A stretch of 64,000 nt of DNA, from positions 2,418,001-2,482,000 of the forward strand of contig NZ_QRGB01000001.1 in assembly GCF_003449035.1 (NCBI RefSeq), read 5' to 3'. Within the stretch, counting starts at the first letter, position 1. Each line of letters starts with the position of its first letter. Origin of the DNA: Pedobacter indicus. Its GTDB lineage: Bacteria > Bacteroidota > Bacteroidia > Sphingobacteriales > Sphingobacteriaceae. Below are positions 16,440-25,201 of the stretch, piece after piece. Under the pieces are notes generated by a model. It was not told where the DNA came from, ran no database searches, and saw nothing but the letters and a program-made list of their open reading frames with translations. A program made the translations under genes and the position numbers.

Positions 16440-18901
16440 TTTTTCCTTTTCTCTGATTTCAGACTATTGTTTTGCATTTTCGCAATGCGCTTTGCAAGAT
16501 CTTCACTGGATAAAGATTGACGCAAGCTATCAACTTTGATCGGGAAACTCAATGGTGTGAATTTCGATGATTCTCTATAAATGATCTTACTTCGGCTTAT
16601 GCGTTCAAATGCAGCCATTAACCGCGGTTCTTCCAGCTGTTGGTTGAAAACCTCCATGTAGGTCTGACGTAATAAAAGATTCTGTGGGTCATGTTCTTCT
16701 AATACTTGAAAAATAATACCGGACGACGACTGTATACTTTTAAAACTTCTTTGAGATCCTGGTATATTCTGAACGACTAAACCAGAGATAACTGCAATAT
16801 CTCTAAATTTCCTTTTAGCCATTTCGGTCGCGTTTATACTGCTAAAAACATCCGTCATTAAGTTCTCCTTCGTAAGTATTTTTCGCAACTGGTCGTTATC
16901 CAAATTAATTTCTGAATCAGAAAACAGCTCGAACCCATAGTCATTCATTGCCATAGAGAAACTGATCGGGTAAAGTTTGCTGATACGGTACGCAATCAAA
17001 GACGCCATCACCTCATGAACTAAGCGCCCTTCAAATGGATATATAAAAAGGTGATGTCCATCCCGTGTCTGTATTTTTTCAACTAAAAGCTCGTCCTCCA
17101 TAGGAATTCCAGAGTTCTCTGCTTGTTTAATAAACAACGGCGCCAAAAACCTTAATTCAGGTTCACTAGAGTTGACTCTGCTGGCTTGAGCCAATTTTCT
17201 CCGTAGGAAATGGCTCAGGTTGGCACTTAAAGGAAGTCGCCCGCCGAGCCAGGCTGGTGCTATTGCCTTCCCAGAAGAGAGTCGCACATAAATCGTCATT
17301 TCTTTAATGCGAGCTAATTCTAACACCCTTCCCGCCAAAATAAATTTGCTATTCGGTTTCAGTTTAGAAATAAAATATTCCTCAACCATACCCACATATC
17401 CTCCAGTTACGAACTTCACTCGCATCATAGCGTCACTGACAATTACGCCAATATTCATACGGTGAAGCATAGCAATCCGCCTTTTTTTAACAACGAATAT
17501 GCCGTCGTCACCCCTAACTACCTTATGGAATTCTTCATAATTCTGACCGATGCTACCTCCTAGTGTAATAAATTGAAGACACCAGTTCCAGTCATCTTTT
17601 GTCATTTCTGAAAAAACATAGGTGTTTTGAACCAATGGAAATAATTCTTCCGATTTAAAGCCACCACCTAAAGCAAGTGTTACTAGAAACTGCACCAAAA
17701 CATCATAGGTCAATACCAGCGGCTGCTTCTCTTCGATCACTCCTTTTTGAACTGCTTCTTTTAATGCCGCCCCTTCGATCAGTTCAAGTGAATGCGTAGG
17801 TACAAAATATATTTTCGAAGTTTCAAAAGGCGAATGACCACTCCTGCCCGCTCGCTGTATAAATCGTGCCACTCCTTTACTCGAACCAATTTGTATTACG
17901 GTATCTACCGGTTTTAAATCGATACCCAAATCTAACGACGACGTAGCTATAACTGCTTTCAATTTTCCTTCACCAAGGGCTTCTTCGATCCATTGCCTAA
18001 TATGACTATCAATAGAACTGTGGTGTATAGCAATTTGGCCTGCAAAATCAGGATGTGCTTCCAGCAGTAATTGATACCAAATTTCGCTTTGACTTCTTGT
18101 ATTAGTAAAGATGATGGTCGAGTTGCTTCGTACAATAATTGGAACAACCTTCTCTACCAACCTGCCACCGAGGTGTCCAGCCCAAGGAAGAACTTCAACT
18201 TCATCTGGAAACACTGGGATTATTTCGATTTTCTTCTTTTCCTTAGCAACCACCTTAATTAGTTGCTTTGCTGATGGAAGTAATACCTTCAAGGCCTCAT
18301 TTAAGTTCCCGATTGTGGCCGTAATCCCCCAAACCTTAATCTCCTTATACAAGCCTTGAAGGTACCCCAAAGCTAACTCTACCATCACTCCCCGCTTCGT
18401 CCCTAATAGTTCGTGCCATTCATCTACGGCAATGCACCTTAATGTACTAAAGAACTTAGTTCTTCCTTTTTGCGCAAGTAACAAATGTAAGGTTTCGGGA
18501 GTAACCAACAGCACATCCGGCATTTGACGAGTCTGTCTTTGTTTAATTTTTACATCGGTGTCACCATTCCTGACTTCAACTGCCCAATCCAATCCAATAC
18601 CGTCGACAGCCCCCTGCATAGCTTTTGCGAGATCCTTGGCCAACGAACGGAGTGGCGTTATCCACAGTAATTTCAAGCCTGGCTGATAACTATCCGAATG
18701 ATTAATAAAGTCGATGACTACAGCCAGAAAAACCGAAAAAGTTTTACCAAAGCCTGTGGGTGCTACCACCATACCACTGTACCCCCTGTCAAAATTCTCC
18801 CAAGTTTTTTTCTGAAATTCAAATGGGGCGTTTCCCATAGTCGCCATCCAATCGGTGACGAGTCTATAGCCTCCAGTGTTTTGTATCGGTTCCTTCGCCA
18901 T
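16436..18901 (-). CDS. Ligase-associated DNA damage response DEXH-box helicase
   Basis: An 821-residue superfamily 2 helicase of the Lhr/LHR-like group. Walker A is PTGFGKT (residues 48-54), the DEXH box is DEWH (160-163), and motif VI is in QRAGRSGH (around residue 350). A C-terminal Lhr-core extension follows, with DYGFELFS near residue 655. Such helicases unwind DNA with 3' to 5' polarity and are encoded beside an ATP-dependent ligase, an MBL exonuclease and PdeM. The start codon overlaps the ligase stop by 1 bp (TGATG), and the 3' end overlaps pdeM by 4 bp. Confidence 0.95.
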   Translation of the reverse strand: MAKEPIQNTGGYRLVTDWMATMGNAPFEFQKKTWENFDRGYSGMVVAPTGFGKTFSVFLAVVIDFINHSDSYQPGLKLLWITPLRSLAKDLAKAMQGAVDGIGLDWAVEVRNGDTDVKIKQRQTRQMPDVLLVTPETLHLLLAQKGRTKFFSTLRCIAVDEWHELLGTKRGVMVELALGYLQGLYKEIKVWGITATIGNLNEALKVLLPSAKQLIKVVAKEKKKIEIIPVFPDEVEVLPWAGHLGGRLVEKVVPIIVRSNSTIIFTNTRSQSEIWYQLLLEAHPDFAGQIAIHHSSIDSHIRQWIEEALGEGKLKAVIATSSLDLGIDLKPVDTVIQIGSSKGVARFIQRAGRSGHSPFETSKIYFVPTHSLELIEGAALKEAVQKGVIEEKQPLVLTYDVLVQFLVTLALGGGFKSEELFPLVQNTYVFSEMTKDDWNWCLQFITLGGSIGQNYEEFHKVVRGDDGIFVVKKRRIAMLHRMNIGVIVSDAMMRVKFVTGGYVGMVEEYFISKLKPNSKFILAGRVLELARIKEMTIYVRLSSGKAIAPAWLGGRLPLSANLSHFLRRKLAQASRVNSSEPELRFLAPLFIKQAENSGIPMEDELLVEKIQTRDGHHLFIYPFEGRLVHEVMASLIAYRISKLYPISFSMAMNDYGFELFSDSEINLDNDQLRKILTKENLMTDVFSSINATEMAKRKFRDIAVISGLVVQNIPGSQRSFKSIQSSSGIIFQVLEEHDPQNLLLRQTYMEVFNQQLEEPRLMAAFERISRSKIIYRESSKFTPLSFPIKVDSLRQSLSSEDLAKRIAKMQNNSLKSEKRKK

Positions 18902-20481
18902 CAGGAGATTAATTTTTTAATTTCTTCTATATCATCTATTTCGCTCAGTAACTTATCTTTCCGCCAACGTACAATTCGTGGAAAGCGTAACGCTACTCCA
19001 GATTTATGTCGCTTACTGTACCCAATACCTTCAAAAGCTATTTCGAAGACCAACTCAGGCTTAACCGTCCGCACCGGCCCAAATTTCTCAATCGCATTTC
19101 GAGTTACAAAACGGCTTACTTCTTTAATCTCCGTGTCAGTTAACCCTGAGTAGGCCTTGGCAATTGTAACTAACTGATCACCCTGCTTGACTGCGAAGGT
19201 GTAATCTGTATAATAAGCACTACGTCTGCCACTGCCTTTCTGGGCATAAATCAACACTGCGTCAATCGTCAGCGGGTCAATCTTCCATTTCCACCAATCT
19301 CCTCGTTTTCGACCCGCATGGTAGAGAGAATTTTTATGTTTCAGCATCAGCCCTTCACTATTGATATTTCGAGCTTTATCCCTTTCTTCGTATAGCTCAC
19401 CCCAGCTAGTCGCGAATATAACTTTTGAAAGAAAAATGCGATTATCTAATTCTATTTCCAAAAGTTCTTCCAAAATGTTCCTTCTTTCAGCTAGGGTTTT
19501 ACCCCTAATGTCTTCACCTTGCCATTCAATTAAGTCGTAAGCAAAAACGACTGCTGGAATATCATCCAACATTTTTTTACTAATATTTTTACGATTTAAT
19601 CGCTTTTGCAATTCAGCGAAATTCAGTACACGCCCATCCCTGTAGGCGAGTAGTTCTCCGTCCATTACAAAATCACATTTAAAATTAAGCAAAGCGTCTC
19701 GAATTTCCGGAAATTGGTGAGTTACCAGCTCCTCTCCGCGCGACCAGACAAACACCTCACCCTTTCGCTTAATAAGTTGAGCGCGAATACCATCCCATTT
19801 ATATTCTACCTGCCATTGATTTAACGCACCCAAATCCTCTGGTTTTTTATTTACCGCATAAGCAAGGCAAAACGGGTAAGGTTTTGACAACTGCGTATCG
19901 GCATATTCTCCGCGTATCAGTTTTTCGAATGAGACCTCATCTCTTTCCCAGTTACCCATTATGGAATGCGCCACTGCACTTGCATCTAATTGATAGAACC
20001 TCGCGATTGCATTCACGAGTGTCTTTGATGAAACTCCCACACGAAAACTCCCGCCCAACAATTTGTTAAAGATAAAGCGTTCCAGTTGCGGCAGATGTGC
20101 CCAGCTCGAAAGTACAAATGCTTTTTTCTCTCCATCTGTTTTATCTTTTAAGTTGGCAATCAAATCCATCCAATCTGCAATGTCGCGATCTATATAGGCT
20201 AACGGTTCGGGCAAAATCAATGAAATCGTTTCTCCCAGATCGCCAACCGATGCATAACTTTCCTGAAATAACCATTCTGGAATGTCCGCAAGCTCCATTG
20301 CCCATTGCTTCATAAGCTTTGTATTGACATTTCTTTTAGGACGTTTTCCAGTAAACAAAGCCAGGAACCATAGTTTGTCACGTTCAGACGCGTTATTGAG
20401 AAATCGTTCAATAGCATCCAGCTTTTGATTGGTTTTATTTGTACTGTCCAGAGCGTTAATTAAATCGGCAAATACCTTCAA
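18901..20481 (-). CDS. ATP-dependent DNA ligase
   Basis: A 526-residue ligase with an N-terminal DNA-binding domain (about 1-200), an adenylation domain with the lysyl motif KWDGIR (Lys228 becomes adenylylated), SRGEE, DGELLA and EGLMLK blocks, and a C-terminal OB-fold with WWKWK and RFPRIVRWR. It matches LigB/LigC-type archaeal-like ATP ligases found in repair operons, not the NAD-dependent LigA. No LigD polymerase or phosphoesterase domains and no Ku gene are present. It lies 1 bp downstream of the exonuclease gene and shares a base with the helicase start, so the four genes form one operon. Confidence 0.95.
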   Translation of the reverse strand: MKVFADLINALDSTNKTNQKLDAIERFLNNASERDKLWFLALFTGKRPKRNVNTKLMKQWAMELADIPEWLFQESYASVGDLGETISLILPEPLAYIDRDIADWMDLIANLKDKTDGEKKAFVLSSWAHLPQLERFIFNKLLGGSFRVGVSSKTLVNAIARFYQLDASAVAHSIMGNWERDEVSFEKLIRGEYADTQLSKPYPFCLAYAVNKKPEDLGALNQWQVEYKWDGIRAQLIKRKGEVFVWSRGEELVTHQFPEIRDALLNFKCDFVMDGELLAYRDGRVLNFAELQKRLNRKNISKKMLDDIPAVVFAYDLIEWQGEDIRGKTLAERRNILEELLEIELDNRIFLSKVIFATSWGELYEERDKARNINSEGLMLKHKNSLYHAGRKRGDWWKWKIDPLTIDAVLIYAQKGSGRRSAYYTDYTFAVKQGDQLVTIAKAYSGLTDTEIKEVSRFVTRNAIEKFGPVRTVKPELVFEIAFEGIGYSKRHKSGVALRFPRIVRWRKDKLLSEIDDIEEIKKLIS

Positions 20482-20482
20482 G

Positions 20483-21460
20483 TTACTCCTCCTCTCCTAC
20501 AAACTCGGTAGTTAGTTCGGCTGCATCAATACCTATCTCATTTAGATATTTCGTAAAAACGGCCGTCTGTCCGTGTGTTATGTAAATTTTTTCGGCTTCC
20601 GTTGCTTTTATAGTCTCTAATAATCCTCTCCAGTCCACATGGTCACTTATTGGGAAACCCGCATCTGCGCTACGCCAACGTCTGGCACCTCGAACTTGCA
20701 TCCAACCAGAACAGATCGCGTTCACAGCATTCGGTATTTTTCGAATAATATTTGAATCTAGCAAAGACGGGGGTACGACAACAACTTCCTTGTCAACGTT
20801 TTTGATGTCATGTTGAAAATCAACAACCCGATAGTTCGGTAATTTAACACCAACACTTTCGTAAGCCTCATTGAGTTTTCCAACAGAGTAATGTACATTC
20901 AAACGTGTGATACCTTCCAGAGCTTTCATAATCCGTTGTGCTTTTCCTAGCGAGTAGCCTATAATTACTGAAGTTTTTCCATTTGCCCGGTTTTGCAATA
21001 CCCAATTTCGTAACAATTCATTTTGGAGCTCTACTTCCATCCAATTGTAGATTGGGAGACCAAAAGTGCTTTCACTAATGAATTCATCACATTTAACAAT
21101 TTCAAAAGGAGTTGATAATCCATCATCTTGGAGTTTATAATCGCCCGAAACCACAATCACCCTTCCTTTGTATTCCAGGCGCACCTGTGCCGAACCAATG
21201 ATATGTCCAGCAGGATGAAGAGAGACCTTGACTCCATTGATATCTAAGGATTCACCGTATTCTAGGCCCTGTGAACTCAGCGGCCCAAGTCGGCTTTTAA
21301 GAATCGGAATTGTAAAGTTGTGACACAAATAATGCTTCATCCCCGCACGCGCATGGTCACCATGTCCATGAGTTATAATCGCATGGTCAACTGGCTCCCA
21401 AGGATCGATATGAAACTTTCCGGGGACACAGTAAATACCTTTTTTTGTGAATTTTAGCAA
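20483..21460 (-). CDS. Ligase-associated DNA damage response exonuclease, MBL/beta-CASP fold
   Basis: A 325-residue metallo-beta-lactamase-fold nuclease related to SNM1/Artemis and CPSF-73. The zinc motif HGHGDH is at residues 31-36, with further ligands in PAGHIIGSAQV and SGDYKL and the late motif SDHVDW. It is the first gene of the repair operon with ligase, helicase and PdeM. The set is thought to process and seal damaged DNA ends. The upstream 110 bp (21461-21570) divides it from the divergent lipocalin gene and must hold both promoters; no obvious damage operator is visible. Confidence 0.94.
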   Translation of the reverse strand: MLKFTKKGIYCVPGKFHIDPWEPVDHAIITHGHGDHARAGMKHYLCHNFTIPILKSRLGPLSSQGLEYGESLDINGVKVSLHPAGHIIGSAQVRLEYKGRVIVVSGDYKLQDDGLSTPFEIVKCDEFISESTFGLPIYNWMEVELQNELLRNWVLQNRANGKTSVIIGYSLGKAQRIMKALEGITRLNVHYSVGKLNEAYESVGVKLPNYRVVDFQHDIKNVDKEVVVVPPSLLDSNIIRKIPNAVNAICSGWMQVRGARRWRSADAGFPISDHVDWRGLLETIKATEAEKIYITHGQTAVFTKYLNEIGIDAAELTTEFVGEEE

Positions 21461-21570
21461 TTTGATGGTGTTTTTCGTGATATGTTACTGTATGAACAAC
21501 CAACAGGGATTAAACTTGTTTTTTCTACAAGATGTTTTAAACATTCATGGCATAGTACTGTTAAAATAAC

Positions 21571-22119
21571 ATGAACAAAAAAATCACCATAGCTGGCACA
21601 GCCGCCGCCTTAGCATCACTGGGCGCGGTAGTCGCTTATGCTTTAAGAAAGCAAATGCCCGAAAAAGCTCAGCCTATAGAGAACTTTGATCTCGAACGTT
21701 ACCTCGGCGTTTGGTACGAAGTTGCCCGTATCGACTTTCGTTTCGAAAAAAACTTAGACAATGTAAGTGCCGAATATACCTTGAGGGAAGACGGTCTTAT
21801 TAAAGTCGTTAATAAAGGTTATAATTTTAAAAAACAAAAATGGCAGTCTGTTGAAGGTAAAGCAAAGTTTTGGGATGATGAAAATATGGCAGCACTTCGC
21901 GTGAGTTTTTTTGGGCCTTTTTATTCAGGCTACAATGTGGTCGCAATAGATGAACATTATTTGTATGCTCTTGTCGCGGGGAGGAATCTCAACTATTTAT
22001 GGATTTTGTCTCGAAACATGAAATTGCCTGACGATATAAAACGTTCATATGTTAGAATTGCAAAAGCTATTGGTTATGATACAAGTCGGCTAGTCTGGGG
22101 GATACATGATAAGGGTTAA
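21571..22119 (+). CDS. Lipocalin family protein, Blc/apoD-like
   Basis: Encodes 182 residues. After an N-terminal hydrophobic segment (residues 5-23; membrane anchor or signal) comes the lipocalin barrel with GxW motif YLGVWYEVAR (44-53) and the second conserved block NKGYNFKKQKW. The C-terminal part has YLWILSR (about residue 145), the third lipocalin motif. Blc-type lipocalins bind lysophospholipids or fatty acids and are induced by membrane stress. No lipobox Cys is present, which differs from E. coli Blc. The gene is divergent from the repair operon and is probably monocistronic. Confidence 0.9.
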   Translation: MNKKITIAGTAAALASLGAVVAYALRKQMPEKAQPIENFDLERYLGVWYEVARIDFRFEKNLDNVSAEYTLREDGLIKVVNKGYNFKKQKWQSVEGKAKFWDDENMAALRVSFFGPFYSGYNVVAIDEHYLYALVAGRNLNYLWILSRNMKLPDDIKRSYVRIAKAIGYDTSRLVWGIHDKG

Positions 22120-22263
22120 AAAATGAGATTAAGGTTTTCATATTGGGAACTGTAACAAATATAACGACTTAATTTTTTAAAATGTATTTTTTTTAATCTA
22201 AACCTTTTTTGACAGCTTGTGTTAGTCCCCATAAATAATTATCATACTTAAAAATTAATCATT

Positions 22264-22782
22264 ATGGCAACCACAAAACAATCAAATGACAAGATGCCCA
22301 ATGCTCACCTTCATGAACTTTTTGTAGATGAACTTCGGGATATTTTAGGGGCAGAGCGCCAACTTCTTAAAGGTTTAAAGAAAATGTCTTCTTCAGCTGT
22401 TAGCGATAAACTGAAGACTGCTTTTGACGAACACTATACACAGACAGAACAACATATTGACCGTTTAAAAAATGTTTTTCAATCCATTGATTTGTCCGCC
22501 CGGGGCAAAAAATGTAAAGCAATGGAAGGGCTATTAGGAGAAGCAGATGAAATCATCGAAAGCTTCGAAGATAGTAAAGATGTATTGGATGCCGCGTTAA
22601 TAGCTGCTGCACAAAAAGTAGAGCATTATGAAATTGCGAGTTATGGGTGTTTGGTCACATACGCAAATCTCATGAAACACAAGGAAGCCGAAAAACTACT
22701 TTCCCAGACATTGAACGAAGAAAAGCAAACTGATGAATTGCTTACAAAAATCGCGATGAATAGCGCTAACACAAATGAATAG
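22264..22782 (+). CDS. DUF892 (YciE/YciF-like) ferritin-like stress protein
   Basis: Encodes 172 residues of a four-helix ferritin-like protein of the YciE/YciF family, with the opening block LHELFVDELRDILGAERQLL (residues 16-35) and metal-ligand-type Glu/His residues in HYTQTEQHIDRL and KVEHYEIASYG. The family is induced by osmotic and general stress. The reading frame is cut short by a 19-bp tandem duplication at 22757-22794: without it the protein would end in a Lys/Ser-rich tail (KGSSKKSN) with stop at 22817-22819, whereas here it ends NTNE. The ferritin-like core is intact, so function is probably kept. Confidence 0.9.
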   Translation: MATTKQSNDKMPNAHLHELFVDELRDILGAERQLLKGLKKMSSSAVSDKLKTAFDEHYTQTEQHIDRLKNVFQSIDLSARGKKCKAMEGLLGEADEIIESFEDSKDVLDAALIAAAQKVEHYEIASYGCLVTYANLMKHKEAEKLLSQTLNEEKQTDELLTKIAMNSANTNE

Positions 22783-22794
22783 CGCTAACACAAA
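22757..22794 (+). repeat. 19-bp perfect tandem duplication at the 3' end of the DUF892 gene
   Basis: Two identical adjacent 19-bp copies (22757-22775 and 22776-22794), starting TGAATAGCGC. Removing one copy restores a longer frame ending at 22817-22819. The perfect identity points to recent origin, probably by replication slippage. Confidence 0.93.
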
Positions 22795-22844
22795 AGGTTC
22801 ATCCAAGAAATCGAATTAGATCTCACGAAAGTGCTAAGTTTTTT

Positions 22845-22852
22845 TACATTTG
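22845..22852 (+). promoter_or_regulatory. Bacteroidota -7 promoter element of carbonic anhydrase gene
   Basis: TACATTTG fits the TAnnTTTG consensus and lies 16 bp before the ATG at 22869. No clear TTTG -33 element is present upstream, so this is a partial match. Confidence 0.45.
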
Positions 22853-22868
22853 TAAAAAATCAACACAA

Positions 22869-23501
22869 ATGAGATTACACAATATCGAAGATCAGCGCTC
22901 GGTGACTCCTGCACGGGCGCTGTCTTTTTTGAAAGAAGGCAACCAGCGCTTCGTTAACAACTTGAAAGCACATGGCAATCTATTAGAGCAAGTAAATGAG
23001 TCAAAAAACGGGCAATTCCCTTTTGCTGCAATTTTAAGCTGTATTGACAGCCGGACATCCGCAGAGCTTATTTTTGACCAAGGACTTGGTGATATTTTTA
23101 GCATCCGCATTGCGGGTAACGTGCTCAGCGATGATGTAATAGGTTCTATGGAGTTTTCATGCCGACTTGCCGGCTCCAAACTTATCGTTATTCTTGGCCA
23201 CTCACGTTGTGGGGCAATCACCGGTGCATGCAAAGAAACCGAACTGGGGCATCTAACCAAGTTACTTGCTAAAGTGAAACCCTCTATCGCCTATGTAAAG
23301 ACGAAACACTCAGATGTCGAAATTGATTCTGTTGAAGGTATTAACTTAGTAGCCTCCCGTCATGTAGAACATACAATTGAAGAGGTTTTAAATAGAAGCT
23401 CCATCTTACGTGAAATGTATGAAAATGGAGAAATCGGTATAGTTGGAGCTTTTTATGATGTAGAAACGGGGAAAGTTGACTTTTTGAAAACAATGATATA
23501 A
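22869..23501 (+). CDS. Beta-class carbonic anhydrase
   Basis: A 210-residue cytosolic zinc enzyme that interconverts CO2 and bicarbonate. The zinc ligands and the Asp-Arg dyad are visible: Cys58-x-Asp60-x-Arg62 in SCIDSR and His111-x-x-Cys114 in GHSRCGAI. The remainder fits the family, with IRIAGNV at residues 79-85. It starts downstream of the DUF892 gene with its own -7 element. The secreted esterase gene begins 18 bp after its stop and may be co-transcribed. Confidence 0.94.
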   Translation: MRLHNIEDQRSVTPARALSFLKEGNQRFVNNLKAHGNLLEQVNESKNGQFPFAAILSCIDSRTSAELIFDQGLGDIFSIRIAGNVLSDDVIGSMEFSCRLAGSKLIVILGHSRCGAITGACKETELGHLTKLLAKVKPSIAYVKTKHSDVEIDSVEGINLVASRHVEHTIEEVLNRSSILREMYENGEIGIVGAFYDVETGKVDFLKTMI

Positions 23502-23519
23502 TAACCTATAACCTAAATT

Positions 23520-24656
23520 ATGAAAAACGTTTCAAGTTCTATTTTAATATTTATTTTAACATTCCAATGCGCATTCGCTCAAAAAGACGAACTTCATCAA
23601 AAACTTAGTCCTTACTTTTATCCGCCTGATTCTCTGAAAAATAATTTCGGTGACTATCGTTCGCCATTAATTTTTGAAAATGGGGAAAAGGTCAAAACTC
23701 CAGAACAATGGACACAACGTAGACAAGAAATTAGAGCCGATTGGGAAAGCTACTTGGGTAAATGGCCAGAGCTGGATAAAAACCAAACCTTTCAGTACCT
23801 TGATTCGGTTGACAAAGACAGTTACACCCAGTATACTGTCAGGTTTAAATGGACGCCTAACGAGTTTACCAAAGGATACCTGCTAGTACCCAAAAATGTA
23901 ACTAGTAAAATGCCTGCCGTAGTTACCGTCTTTTATGAGGCCGGAGCCACCCTTGGTATCGGCCCACGAGGTGAAAAACTTCTCCCGTACCGATATACTG
24001 CTATCGAGCTGGCAAAGCGAGGTTTCATAACCCTAGCCTTAGGGACAGATGAAGCATCAGCCAGACATGAGTATTCGCTTTATTATCCATCCATAGACAG
24101 TGTCTCAGTGCAACCGTTATCTATGCTCGGCTATGCCGCTAATGCTGCTTACTATGCTTTAATTAACAGAAAAGATGTTGATTCAAAAAGAGTTGGCATC
24201 GCAGGACACTCTTTTGGAGGTAAATGGGCCATGTTTGCAGCTTGTCTTACCGATAATTTTGCTGCTTCCGTCTGGTCCGATCCTGGGATTGTTATGCAAG
24301 AAGATCGTGGGTCAATAAATTATTGGGAACCCTGGTATTTAGGTTTCCATCCCAAACCCTGGCGAAAACGGGGTTTGATTACCCAAGATAATCCAGCTTA
24401 TGGTGTCTATAATCAACTCAGAGCAGACAAGAAAAACCTACACGAACTTCATGCACTCATGGCGCCCCGCCCTTTCTTGGTTCTGGGTGGCGCTGAAGAC
24501 CCCATCACACGATGGACAGTTCTGAATCACAGTGTTGCAGTGAATGAACTGTTAGGACAAAAAGAACGCGTAGCTATGACAAATAGACCCAAACACACAT
24601 TGTCTGAAGAGGCCGTCGACATGATGTACACTTTTTTTGAATACTTCTTGAAGTAA
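23520..24656 (+). CDS. Secreted alpha/beta hydrolase, acetylxylan esterase / dienelactone hydrolase-like
   Basis: A 378-residue exported hydrolase. A signal peptide ends around CAFAQ (residues 17-21). The nucleophile elbow is GHSFGG (Ser231), with likely acid Asp327 (GGAEDP) and His359 (RPKHTLS). The N-terminal part (PEQWTQRRQEIRADWESYLG) is typical of Bacteroidota sugar-ester or sialic-acid-type esterases, so a carbohydrate acyl ester is a plausible substrate, but this is inference. It lies 18 bp after the carbonic anhydrase gene. Confidence 0.8.
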   Translation: MKNVSSSILIFILTFQCAFAQKDELHQKLSPYFYPPDSLKNNFGDYRSPLIFENGEKVKTPEQWTQRRQEIRADWESYLGKWPELDKNQTFQYLDSVDKDSYTQYTVRFKWTPNEFTKGYLLVPKNVTSKMPAVVTVFYEAGATLGIGPRGEKLLPYRYTAIELAKRGFITLALGTDEASARHEYSLYYPSIDSVSVQPLSMLGYAANAAYYALINRKDVDSKRVGIAGHSFGGKWAMFAACLTDNFAASVWSDPGIVMQEDRGSINYWEPWYLGFHPKPWRKRGLITQDNPAYGVYNQLRADKKNLHELHALMAPRPFLVLGGAEDPITRWTVLNHSVAVNELLGQKERVAMTNRPKHTLSEEAVDMMYTFFEYFLK

Positions 24657-24804
24657 TTTAATTTTCACATCCAAAAAAGCGCTACGTCTTCCTATTGCTA
24701 AATTAAGTTAATATTCTTGTGTTTGCGTATTATATGATAATACATGTATACTGGGGTTGCTGGTTATCAGCACCATATTGATTGCTGGTACCGTATTCTA
24801 ACAA

Positions 24805-25077
24805 TCAATTAATACCGTTTGGCGTAATATAGATAACGGTGCTCCGGTGCTTATGATGTTTCCCTTTATTACCATTACCGCGACCCCGGTTACCTTGTTT
24901 CTTTCTCTGACCCGGCGCAAAAGGCTTGGCTGACTTTGTACCGAATATTTTTTTTGCTTGACCGGGAGGGATACCGTTATTTCCTCGACCATTGGAATAT
25001 GTTGCGCATGAAGAGATGAACGCTACACTGGCAATCATTGTTAGATATAAAAGGTATTTTCTTACATTCTTTTTCAT
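24805..25077 (-). CDS. Small strongly basic lipoprotein
   Basis: Starting at the second Met (25077) gives a 90-residue protein with a proper lipoprotein signal and lipobox ISSC. The upstream 15 codons look non-coding. The mature part contains GIPPGQAKKIFGTKSAKPFAPGQ and a long Lys/Arg/His/Gly/Asn-rich stretch. The PPGQAKK..G..SAK..APGQ pattern recurs in short Bacteroidota lipoproteins of unknown function. The basic tail could bind nucleic acid, lipopolysaccharide phosphate or anionic polymer at the cell envelope. It is divergent from the DUF4382 gene. Confidence 0.72.
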   Translation of the reverse strand: MKKNVRKYLLYLTMIASVAFISSCATYSNGRGNNGIPPGQAKKIFGTKSAKPFAPGQRKKQGNRGRGNGNKGKHHKHRSTVIYITPNGIN

Positions 25078-25201
25078 GTGGTTAGGAATAACAAATACCA
25101 AGCCACTTCTTTCTTTAACCACATTGGCTTAATATTTGTATACACCACCAGTCGACTAATCAGCTAGTTTACTTTTGTATTAATATCTTAAAAATTGAAA
25201 T

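Noticed and set aside
23520-24656. Glucuronoyl esterase (CE15) assignment
   Set aside because: The nucleophile motif is GHSFGG, not the CE15 GCSRxGK motif.
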